A stretch of 64,000 bases of DNA from Tubiluchus corallicola (taxonomy: Eukaryota; Priapulida; Priapulimorpha; Priapulimorphida; Tubiluchidae), in the NCBI GenBank assembly GCA_030141605.1, contig JAQGDQ010000094.1, forward strand, positions 186,001 through 250,000, in the 5' to 3' direction. Within the stretch, counting starts at the first letter, position 1. Each line of letters opens with the position of its first letter. A program made the position numbers and the translations under genes. The notes beneath the pieces were generated by a model. It was not told the origin of the DNA and searched no databases. It worked only from the letters and a program-made list of their open reading frames with translations. Below, piece by piece: positions 23,098-34,600 of the stretch.

Positions 23098-23838
23098 GGG
23101 CATTATTCGCCAAGTGAGGTGCTACAGCCCTGACTACCTTGTTATGTAACCATACTACTGGAAAATCAAGCGTTGATTCTTGTCCTGATTTTCAATGTAA
23201 CTAAGCATTAAAAGTTTGTTCTTCTGACGGGCTCTTATCAAAGTAGTGATTTACATTACTAATTAACAGGTGTTAAACAATTTGTATCTTAGTAAATTTA
23301 GATCTGACGTAAGTCCAATGAATCACAAAATGTTACGGCTGATTGTGTTTGGCTCAACCCCTAAACATTAAAACTGTTCAAATCATCTATAATTTTTTTT
23401 CTTGTATTGCAAAGACATTTCCTTGTTTATAACATAAATGCACTGGCAGCATCACACCACGTCTGTGAATGAAGTGCTGGAAAAGTTAACGTGCATCTGT
23501 GAATGAAGGTTCGACAAGCTTGTGTGCGTTGCTATAAATCTTTTATTTCTGCATGGACTCGTATTATTATTACGAGCATACCTATTAAAATGGCAAATGA
23601 ATCCTGGTGCAAATGTAGATGCATGATATCTACATCGCCACAACTGATTGAGCATTTCTGGTTCTACACAGATAATTAATCACTTTCTGGGGACTCTGCA
23701 CAAGGGCTTTTTAAAAGAGCAAACTTTTCAACATTTGGAGACCTGTTCAAGAATATACACTTGCTTTACTGTCACTAGTAGAGAAGTGTTGGATACAACA
23801 CCATCGTGGCTGTAGCACCTCACTTAATGAATAATGCC
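23098..23838. mobile_element. Candidate non-autonomous DNA transposon with terminal inverted repeats
   Basis: The left end GGCATTATTCGCCAAGTGAG... (about 23099-23130) is the inverted copy of the right end at 23808-23838. About 28 of 31 positions match, and weaker similarity extends some 30 bases inward. The enclosed 740 bases contain a minus-strand frame (23452-23655) with several Cys/His but no known transposase motif. Target-site duplications are not obvious. Confidence 0.5.
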
Positions 23839-23839
23839 T

Positions 23840-25750
23840 TGGTTCCTCTCACTTACCATTGTTACACTTAAGTGTTTTTATACACCCATTTTACATTCAG
23901 CTCTAAAAATATAATCGCAACATTTTCTCCTAATGGCAAGATTTTGGTGGTTTTGTGTAAGAAATTATTGATATTTTTGTAGTTAAAGCATGCAGAGAAA
24001 ATGCCGCGCGCCCAACTACTGCTCCAGTCTCAATAATGCCCGACACTGGATTTTTATATAACAGTGTCGAGAGCTGTATACTGATAGTACTGTACAAGCA
24101 GACAGTATATCATTAAGTACATTTCTGGGCTATTCTCTGAGGCGGGACAGTTTTTAGGGTAGTGCGCCTTGATCAGCTATTCACAATTTTTTTCTGCTAC
24201 TGTCCAGGTGATCACAGCGGTGCCCACCATAATACTAACAATAAGTCAACTTTCAAATCTTACATAGTAAGTATTGTATATCCTTATCCTTGCCATGCAC
24301 AAATTTGTTCGTTTTAAAGTGGTCACTTGGGTCTAAATTTTAAACAGCCCTAAAAAATTACCCAAGACAAATTCGTGGGGGAAATTTTCTGGAACACTAC
24401 ACAACACACTGATTCAGAAACAACAAAAAGCATTTAAGTTGCAATTAATTCCCACAAATCGGAATTTTAGCTCTATTCCTATACTAATCTTTATTAAAGT
24501 ATGAAATTATTAATATCATTTTTATTATTGTTTTTAAAGAAAAAACGTATTAAAATAAAATAAAACGTAGATTAGGCTACAGACCATAGGAAGTTTTTAT
24601 TATTATCACCCTACGTAAAATGAGCAAATAAATTATATGATATTTATATACAGTTACTTGTACTCAACTAATCACAAATTGTGCTACATTTGAATGTCAC
24701 TGATTATTATAATTAAAACCTAGATGTGCAAGAAGAAACGTTGGCTGCTCTGCAATTAGTAAAAACTACATCCAGTTTTTGTTGATTCATGATCGAATAG
24801 CTCAGTGGTCACGAATATACTCAGTAACAAAAATTAAGCAAAGCCCAGTCTGGTAAATAAATAGATAAGTGACAAGTGGTTCTGCGTCCTATGTTAGTTA
24901 AGTATTTATGTTTATAATTAGCTAGATTCCAGGAGTGCCACAATCGTCAGCATTGAATACTCCCAGTCACTGAATGCTGAACTTAACACTACATTACAAG
25001 CAGTATTATTTTTCCAGATCTTTTTTAATTATTCACAACTATAGAATCTCATGTCAATAGATTACTCGTCAAATTATCCTTCTCCTTCCTCATAGGCCCT
25101 CCGGAAAATGACCGATTCACATGTTCTTGAGTTTTTGAATGGTGAATGGTTGCTCTTGAATAACACTCCGCGCTTTTGCTAAGCTCTTGCTTGCTTGTAC
25201 TAACATTGAAAAATTCAGCAGACCGAAAGTGACAATAATTTCAACATTAACCGAATGAACAGTTTAGGGACAGGCATTTTATTTATTTATTTTTGTTTTT
25301 ACCATATATTTTTTGTAGGATTAATCTCACTGCAGTTGCGCCCCTTACACGATGCCGACGTTTTACTGTACATTACTGCAATGAAATTGAATGATGCTAT
25401 GGCATTACCTGCGAACAAAATTTAATCAAGTGTAAATCTAATATTAACCAAGCCGGCTTCATTGCAACTTCATTGTTAAATGATGCCTGTGTAAAGTCTT
25501 TAATGAAATTTGATATTAAATAGTGTAATATTAGAAACGAATTTTCATTATAAAATAACTAATTAAGATCTTGTGTAGCTATTAAAACGCATTCAATAAT
25601 AAATTTACTTGTGCATATATAATACATTATTTTCAAAAAATTTCAATTAACAGTGAAAAACCTAATAACTAAACGTATACCTACTTCCACTAGATAGCTT
25701 AGTTTAGAATAATAGTAGGATCACGGATATGTTAAAATTATGTATAATCC
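23840..25750. other. Intergenic, nothing supported
   Basis: No exon or repeat boundary seen. Near 24795 there is an isolated A-box-like TAGCTCAGTGGT without a B box. Confidence 0.45.
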
Positions 25751-25753
25751 CAG

Positions 25754-25797
25754 ATGGTAGTAGTAGTAACAGTAATAGTAACAGAAGCAGTAGTAGC

Positions 25798-25847
<50 letters not shown>

Positions 25848-26045
25848 TGGTAGTGGTAGTGGTAGTGGTAGTGGTAGTGGTAGTGGTAGTGGTAGTGGTA
25901 GTGGTAGTGGTAGTGGTAGTGGTAGTGGTAGTGGTAGTGGTAGTGGTAGTGGTAGTGGTAGTGGTCGTGGTAGTAGTCGTGGTCGTGGTCGTGGTAGTAG
26001 TCGTGGTCGTGGTACTAGTAATAGCAGTAGTAGCAGCAGCAACAA
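25754..26045. repeat. Compound (GTA)n / (GGTAGT)n / GGTCGT microsatellite
   Basis: Starts as imperfect AGT/AGC, becomes pure (AGT)n, then about 20 units of hexamer GGTAGT, then GGTCGT variants and AGC. All frames are open on both strands because the array has no stop, giving poly-Ser-Gly, poly-Val and Leu-Pro readings. None has gene context. Confidence 0.9.
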
Positions 26046-26089
26046 CAATAGCGAGTTTCGTTATAAAAAAAACGTTTTATTTTGTTGAA

Positions 26090-28410
26090 CCCCGGGTTGA
26101 AAAATTATTGTTGGTGATTATTGTATCATTGCAAGACTGCAAAATACAATGCTGTTGTTAGATCTAGTCATACATAAATTGCCTATTTTATTTTCGCTTT
26201 AAATAATTATTTTCTGTTTTTTTCCTGCATTTTTTGAATTCCATGATTTATTTGGCTAATCGATTTACTATTATTGCTTTTTGTCATAGTTTTCTTTACT
26301 TTTCTCTTTGAGCTTGTGAAATAAGTATATGTTGTAATTTTAAAATTTTTTCAGTGAATAAGGATAGTTTACTCGATGAGTTCAATTTGGTCTTTATCAT
26401 CCCTTCTCTATACCTATTTAACTAATCAATAGTGTTGTAATAATTGATGATATGTGCATGGAAATAAAGCATACTTAAATCTTCAATTTTGAAAGCGACG
26501 AAAAAACAAAAATTATTGATTTCTTTAGTAATGCGTGTATCGCTCTATTTACCTTAAGGCTCAGGCAACAGTTGTAAGAAGAATCGAAAAAATTGTCTTT
26601 ATTTTCGTTATGTCTTGTTACTTAATGCAAAAATGTAAGCTAGACGTCAGCAGAAATCTGAAATCGGATTATCAAAGCCAAACGAGCGTAGAATGTTGCA
26701 AAATAGTACCTCGACCCCTTAGAGGCAAGGCGGATTTACTGTCTGCAATATCATGCCAAGATTTTGAAGACTCGTTTAAGTAATGTTGTCACAAAAGAAA
26801 CTCAGTCTTACTCTCTATTTTGTTAGCGCACCTCAAGCTGTTTCTTTCTTCTGTTTTATCTGTTCAACACGCTACAAACGGTTTGCCGGATTTTTGTTTC
26901 ATGATCTGGTAAAATTGTCTTTGTTCTTCACTTGTGTATTTTCACTTCTGCTATTTTCAGCTGTAGATCTTGTTCTTAATTAGTGATTGTGCAATTCATT
27001 TTAAAATTTAAAAAGCAGAATTTAGTGGGTTTTTCCTTTCATCTTTTTCTTTCCATTTGATACAACACGCAGTGGTGCACTGAAATGTCTTTCCTTTCGA
27101 TTTCTTTATAATGGCATCTTTACCTATGTATGGAATCTTTTGCAAATCACTGAAATTATTTATCATTTTATCAGGCATGAGTAGGAAAATAATTAAATAT
27201 GTAGATTTTATACCCTGTTGCGTGTTGTGTGTAACCCTATCTTCGTATAGGTGTCTACTGTGACAAGAACTGACTGAATTAATTACAGAAACAAATCAAG
27301 TAGCAGGAAAGGCTTAATGACTAATGGTGACAAGAATACAGAAACAGTCTGGTCAGACAATGTGATAACTATACAGTAAACATAATAAGAGCTAAAACCA
27401 AGAAAACCCAGCTCTACAGTTGAATAGTTATTAAAGTTTCTATTCATCAATATGGTTTATTCAGCAAATGGTCATGCAATCTTATGTTGAGTAATTGCAA
27501 TTATGTCAGATTTTTGAATGTTAACTGAAGCTAAGCGCCTGCATTAATAATTTAATTCTGCATGAAACCCTAACTAATTGTTAAATCAACAACACAAAAA
27601 TGGTTCAACTGATACACAGCTGCCCTACATTAGTGAAATCCTGATGATTAGCATAAAAACGTTTCTTGAAGTTTAAACTCTATCCACATAGTCAATTTCA
27701 TAGTCACTGCTTGACGTGCACCTTTGCTAGATGCTGTGAACTATGAAAAGGCGACAGTTTCGGCAAACCTTAAAGTCCTGGTGCATGTCAGACAATTGTC
27801 TAGGAGCTTTAATTATTTCCATTTAATTTAATAAACGACCTTTGTCGCGGTAGCGATAATCTCTTAGCAGACATATCTGTTTAAAACTGACCCCACTCTG
27901 TTTACGCTGACTTTCAGCATTTGAAAATTTGTTGTAACAACTTGAAATAACTCCATTAGGCCAACACTTTTAATTTAGTTCATTTTCAAAATGTTCAAGC
28001 TAGCCATTTTGCTTTAAAATGTTAACCACTCAACGGTTAACTTTCGAAAAATTAATTTGCTTTTGGCAGTTTTAAATAAGACGTTCTAGATCGTTAAATT
28101 AGTTAATTAAAAAGCTCTAATTAATTAACTAATTTAAAAAGATTGCTAGAATCTTTTGTTTTGAACTGTGAGCTCGAATGATTAATAAATTTTGTGGTTT
28201 GTGTGGCTTCTAAAAAACATAGTTCTGAAAAGCATTATGACTGGATCAGTGGGTTATCACGATATGGGTCTTTACAGTCTTGACTGATTGTTGGTTTGGA
28301 ATCAGTTAATGAAATTTAATGTAGGTCACGGAATCTACGAGTCACGTTTGCTGTGTTAAATTTTACGATACTGTACAATTGCTTGATAGAAAAAAGTTTT
28401 TTCTATTTTT
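26090..28410. other. Intergenic, nothing supported
   Basis: Two consecutive short frames at 26535-26983 have no splice sites or motifs. A 15-base perfect inverted repeat (28095-28109 with 28122-28136, TAAATTAGTTAATTA) forms an AT hairpin. Otherwise unremarkable. Confidence 0.45.
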
Positions 28411-28419
28411 AGCGATAGG

Positions 28420-28552
28420 TTACGTTACCTTAAGTTAAGTTAGTTAGGGTTAGGTTAGATTTGGTTAGGTTAGGTTAGGTTAGGTTAGGTTTAATTGGAT
28501 TAGGCTAGATTGGGTGAGGTGAGGTTAGGTAGTCCAGGTTAGGTCAGGTTGG
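28420..28552 (+). repeat. Degenerate (TTAGG)n array
   Basis: GGTTA pentamers, five to six perfect in the centre (about 28470-28492), flanked by variants such as GGTTAGATTT, GGTGAGGTGAG and GGTCAGG. The period is five bases (arthropod-type TTAGG), not the six-base TTAGGG usual for molluscs and vertebrates. Confidence 0.7.
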
Positions 28553-28984
28553 GAAGTTTATGCACATGAATTATTTAAATTTCCACAAGACACCCAATAT
28601 ACCCCAATCATCACTTTTTTCCATGTCTTTTTCTAAAATTTAAAGAATTTATTCAACGTGTGCACAGATAAATTACATAATAAAGAATTATTGATCAATC
28701 CATAACAATAACATTTTAAACATTAACATTAAAAAGATAACTCTACCTGACGTCATTTTATTTTTTCATGTATAATATGTTATTTTCCTACACCACAAAT
28801 AATTCATGAGAATAAAGTCAATGTCAGTGTGTAGATTGTGCTGACTGCTGTTGACGTAATGAAAGCTGCATATTTAGCCTCCCTGTGGTGCTCAGCTTTA
28901 CCATGGGATTACTGGCAATATTTAATTTACTGCAACCTGCATCATAATATTAGGCATTGCTCAGGTGGTACTTACACTTGATGC

Positions 28985-29660
28985 AGCGGAGGATTAGGTG
29001 CAGCTGTTGCTGTTGATGGTGGAAACAGTGAACTAGTTAATGATGATGGTGATACAAGTAACAGTGCTGCTGCTGCTGGCATTAGTTGTGAGAACTATGG
29101 CGATGACAGAGTTGCTAGTGATAGCAGTGATAGTGGACTTGTTGAGCTGCTTGTAGTTAAAGTGACATTACTGTAGTAAAATGATGGTGGTGGAAATGAA
29201 GCTACTGATCCAGTAGTAGTGACGATGGCAATGATGCTGCTGGTTATGCTTTATGGTGCTCCTGGTGGTAATGGCAATAGTGCTGCTGGTGGTAAGGTGA
29301 TGATGGCAATGGTGCTGCTGGCAATAACGGTGAAAATGGCAATGGCGTTGCTGGTGGTAAAGTGGTAATGGCAATGGTTCTGATGGTAGCAAGGTGGTAA
29401 TGGCAATGGTGCTACTGCTGGAAATGATAATACGCTGCTTGGGAATTTCACTGTTGGGTATGATGATGGTAGTGCTGATTTTGTTGGTTGGCAGTATAGT
29501 GATGACGAAAATTGCTTTGGCAGGAATCCAGTTAGTTGAAGGCTACTGACACTAAATTATGAAATTATGATGACGAAGCAATGTGCATGATGGTAATGAT
29601 GGTGAAGATGGTGCTAGTACGCGCAGCGGGTGGAGGCAGTGATGGTGATGGTAGCAGCAA
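28985..29660 (+). repeat. GGTGGTAATGGCAATGGTGCTGCTG minisatellite region
   Basis: Irregular tandem units of about 25-30 bases built from GGTAATGGCAATGG and GCTGCTGGTGG, densest at 29260-29420, flanked by GATGGTG-rich sequence. One frame reads Gly/Asn/Ala (GGNGNSAAGG), but it shifts repeatedly and has no start or splice context. A copy of the unit occurs at about 31636-31668. Confidence 0.6.
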
Positions 29661-31290
29661 ACATTGTTTCGCACAATCTATGAGAATAAATGTTCAGTTG
29701 AAAGTTTATATTGATTACCGAGAAAGGCAAAACGTAAATATCTTTACGTGGATACTACTAATATGGTTGCGAATTCCACATAGACGCAGCTAGGAAAGAA
29801 ATAGATTAATCAATGCAGAGTCTTCAGCAACCATGATCCTCTTGTGATATTAGGTTGTTAGGTTCTACGCATTTCCGAGAATGCAATTTGCATACTGTAA
29901 TGCTGTTTTTTTACTAGAAACGTCACCTGATAAAAACAATGTTGCAGACATGCGTAATCGCGTAAAAAACAGTTCGGGCGCATAGAAACGTTCATAATGT
30001 GGCATGTACTTTATAATGAAGTTCATTTTCAGTCTTGTCACGTTAGCTTCTAAAACTGTAAGTGCTAATGTACTAGCTAATTAAACGCTGTTTCCATATT
30101 TCACAGGCTAGCTGAAGTGTTCGTTGATTCGAGGACACCGTAAAACAAGTTTTTCACAGACAAATATGGCAACCGATTTACAGCCAGTAGCAGCTTTAGA
30201 CTAACAAGTGGAACAATGTCGTTTAGGAAGTGCATTGGAAATGTAAGTCAATAATTAAAATAACATACTAGAACCCACAAGATGTAAGAGTTTTATTTAA
30301 GAAGATAATCACCAAACGTAAGAACAGTGTAATTCCGCATTCTTGTTTCGTAGTTTTTCATTGAGGAATTACAGATCAATACAGACATTAGACCATTGTT
30401 TTAGTAACATTGTTTCCTCCATAAGCGTAATACTACGTGACTTGTTTGTGCGTTATTGATAATAAATCTGTAAAGATATACTCCAGTCTTGCGTGTTCAT
30501 GAAAGCGTCAAAATTGCACTTGGGGTCTACGTGGGCGCCACTAATTACACGGGTAAATATTCGAGGTCTAAAATGGTTTAAATGAGTTTATGTGGCAGTA
30601 TCGATCATTTCTAACCGGTGCTCCACAAGTCAGTTTGTACCTAGGTTGGCTCCCCGTTCCCATTCCTCAGCTCCAGATTAGGTCTAGAAAAGACGCTCTG
30701 TAAACAGATACGTCGTTCCGTTCAGACTTTTTGGCAGAAAATAGTGTTAACGCAACTTACACTTCAAGCATACACAGGTGCCGTTCCAAGCTCAAAACAG
30801 ATGTTAAAGAACATCAGACTGCCAGTTCATATTACCACATCTTGCCATCCTGCAGTGGATCCACCATTTGTTCTCAAATTAGACAGGCACAGAGCGGTTC
30901 ACTAATTTTTCTAAATTCACACTTCCTTCAGAATGCAGCTTCCCCAGAAATGACCATTTTTACTATAAGTTCGTGTAGATTATAAAAAAATTCTGCTCTC
31001 CACACTATCTACACTACAGCTTTTTCTGCTCTCGTGTTTCGCACAGGTAAAAAACATACAGATACGTGGCCTCTTAGGTCAAACTTAGGATGGTATTCAT
31101 TCTCTCGGGTATTTCTAAAACATCTCTTCAGGTGTCCAACCCTTGTCACTTAATGTTAGTAGTTAACTAAGGTGAAGACAACAATCCCTAAATCACCGAA
31201 GGTTATTATAAAATTGTCGGAAATATCAACGTATCAACAGAAAGGAGTTTTGGTATTAACTGTTAAAACCCCATTGTATGGATTTGGACC
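29661..31290. other. Intergenic, nothing supported
   Basis: No exon, RNA gene or clear repeat found. Confidence 0.45.
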
Positions 31291-31297
31291 TTACAAA

Positions 31298-31335
31298 TAA
31301 TAATGACAATAATAATAATAATAATAATAATAATA

Positions 31336-31393
<58 letters not shown>

Positions 31394-31412
31394 TAATAAT
31401 AATAATAATAAT
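31298..31412. repeat. AAT / ATT / AAT compound microsatellite
   Basis: An (AAT)n block switches to a longer (TTA)n block and back to (AAT)n. Each junction is an inversion of the motif, so the array can fold into a long AT hairpin. It directly abuts a minus-strand unit with AATAAA (CTTTATTTACAG read on +), suggesting the tail of a minus-strand retroelement covering about 31415-31640. Confidence 0.85.
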
Positions 31413-31639
31413 CTTTATTTACAGTTGGCTTTTAGGTTAACAAAAAAGATCAGATCAAAAGGCTTTTTGCCTACTATAAATAACAAATCTACAACTACAT
31501 AACAGAGACTATTATTACCCCAATTATACCCTAAATACCACGCGCCATGCAGGGTAACTGCAGGTACCATTTCTAAAGACTTTGGTATCTCGGCCGCAAT
31601 ATCGAACTCACCACCTAGATTAAACCGTCTGGTCAAGTG

Positions 31640-34600
31640 GTAATGGCAATGGTGCTGCTGGTGATAAAGCTTACTACAGAAGTTACAAGTCTACTATATT
31701 TTACGTGATGTGATACGAAGAACCAGATCCAGTTTAAATAATTTTAATTTATGCATTCTGTTTAGTAAAATTAGTACTAGCATGGAACACGAATATAAAG
31801 ACTTTCAGCTAGGTGACAGGTAACTGGGTTCGAAATACAACAGAACACCTCATATTTAATTTTTAAACTTTCTCGTTTATTCCGCTTACATTATCGATCC
31901 CTTAAAGGAAGAACCAACTCTCGAACAACATTTATTACATTTTAATGTACAATTAAAAATATTGAAATCACAATACAAAATATACACATAGAATGCTTTG
32001 CTTAGAAATGTAAAAGAAATTTAATTATTTCTTATCTCCAGCCAAGCGAACGTTGATGCCGGCATATTTCAAAAAATGACGTATGCTGGTGTATGCTGGG
32101 CAGCGTGAATACCGTGAAGGCAAGCTGTGTGACGCGGTGCAAAATTTCTACAGTTTGCTCCGGCGTTCCGTTATTCTAATGTTGTGCTTCACTGTGTTTA
32201 TCAAGAAATTAGTCATTCCATCAATTATGATCTAATTTAAAGTCAATAGTCACAGGTCGTGTTCTAAAGCCTTTCTATTCTGGCTAACAAGTGACTTAAA
32301 TAAGTGCAGTTACCTGTTATCAAATCAATAAACTTAATCTAAGAGAAGCCACATTAGTCACCTACAGGACAAGTACGTAGCACCTTAATTTTTAACGATA
32401 TATTCATGCACCAAAAAAGACTTAATCATTCGAGTCAAAGACTTTAACATTTTTGTCATCAACAAGTAAAAGTCACAAGACTACAAATCCCCGATGGCGT
32501 TGCCTCGTTTTAATGTATCAAGTAGCCAAAAAATTGTCTACGCTGCTTTCGCTTTGATCAAGTCATCTATCGACACGCACGTTTCCCATATCTTAATATG
32601 AAAATTTTATACAAAAACTCATAGATTCAGTTTTTTCCTTCTTAAATATGACTACTTAAATATGGAATTCTTTAGCAGAAAATTGTAGCTGCAAATTCAC
32701 GTGCTCCAAAAAGAACACCAGGAATTAATTCTTGTCAATCAATTCCGTTCAGTTTTAGCATTAGTTTAAACTGTTAAACTTTCGTTGTTATTCGAATGTA
32801 AGTGCTTAGTGCTCACATCTCGAATAACGTGTCTACAGCCTAGAGTTATGTTGAACACATTTTCTACCTGTTATCTGTTTACGATCTTTTAGCGCTACGT
32901 GTGCCCATACAAGGTATAAAGCAATTATTAGTCGATGGTAAAGCAAGAAACATGCACTGCGAAACCGCTTATGCGGCGTTCAATATTAAGAGCAATAAAA
33001 TATACACTAGATTGCTTATTAATTTGTACGAATTCTATTTTAGTTCTATTTTAACTGCTTTTTGTTTCTTTTTTAATTGTTCCATTTCGATTTTATTGGT
33101 ACTGTGAAGCTACGTAATAAAAGCATAAAACAAAGTAATTGATGAAACACCCCCAGTATTAGTTCCTTCCCGAGCTTTCTGAAATGACTCATTATGCGAG
33201 GTAAGCAATATGGTTGGTTAATAGCTACCCTCATACGTTGTCATTATTGACTATTAAGTTTTAATCAACAGAACAAGACACAGATAACTATTCTGGTACG
33301 ACTCAGCTGAGATAATAATATACTTGCCGTTTTCTTTTAAAAATACATAGCGGATAAATAATGTAAAAAGACAAACTGAGCAAACGGTTTAAGAGATTCT
33401 TTTACATTTAGATCTGATAAACTCACTGTATAAACTCATACAGGAGCTGTTTTGTGTTTATATGACTGGGTAAGTTTGAAGCCTTCAGCTCAAAAAACTG
33501 CAGCGTCTTAGAAGAATCAACTAAGACGAGCTGAAATTTTAACTGTCTTTTATTTCTTGTCAGGGCTTTTCCGAGATTGGCGTCTGCCTTGCGTTAAGTG
33601 GCTGTACTGAAACAAGAATACTCTAGACTATTATTTTGTTTAGACATAAGCCGTATAAAACATACAGTTAAATATGTGCTATAGCGAATAGTTTTGATTT
33701 TAAGTACCTGTCTGAATTTACGACTGAGTGTAAAAAACTAATTTACAAAAATACAAGCTATCATGGGCTATAATAGTATTTTCTGCACAAGTGCAAAACA
33801 TCTACTAAATAAATAAATGTCCTATACAATTAGTTATACTTTACAACTAAACGAAAATAGTTTAATTTAGTTTAAACGTTATTTATTTATAGTGGATTTA
33901 CAAAACAAACTGCATTTGATACAGGTATCTCCACGGTGCAAGTGCTGAGTGCGAAGTGCTAATAAAAGATTAATGGGCATCGCAACTAATAATTATCACA
34001 CTCGATTCGATAAAACAATTGACTCATTCACAATCAGCTGGTGGTGGTTAAACATGAACAGTATTTTCAAGCATGAACACTATGAAAATAGTTTACAAAA
34101 GTACAAATATATTTTTATCATTTTTGTTAGCAACGCTTGCTCTGTTTAGGTACTGCAGTTATTGTTAATAAAAGAGTCTAGCCAATAGTAACTTGTTCAA
34201 GAACTTTTAGCAAGAAAAATTTCTAATGAACCAATTTAAACGAATAAAATAATATGGTTTGGTTTGGTTTTTAACGTCATTGTTCTTATTCGTGTGTTTA
34301 ATGTGAGCCACAAGTGAATTATATTATCTGCAGACAACTCAATGCGGCAGTCTTTAGTTCTACTCAATAAGTCGACTAAGATTGCCATGTAGTCTCATTA
34401 TTAGATTATTAGCTTGATAACTGCAGTCTCAAGCGACTTAAAACGGAAAAATGACTACATACAATGAGCACTGAATTCAGACAATAGTCGAAAAAGTGCA
34501 AAGCATTTGGTGTTGAATATTTGTTCCCTCTTCAGTGTAAAGAATTTATTAAATTTAATTAACGACGAATATGGAGTCATTAATTTAAATCATCCGTCTA

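Noticed and set aside
24785-24860. A-box-like TAGCTCAGTGGT
   Set aside because: No B box and no cloverleaf nearby.
25729-26161. Long frames (poly-Ser-Gly, poly-Val, Leu-Pro) on both strands
   Set aside because: All come from a pure microsatellite without stops; no start context, leader or splice sites.
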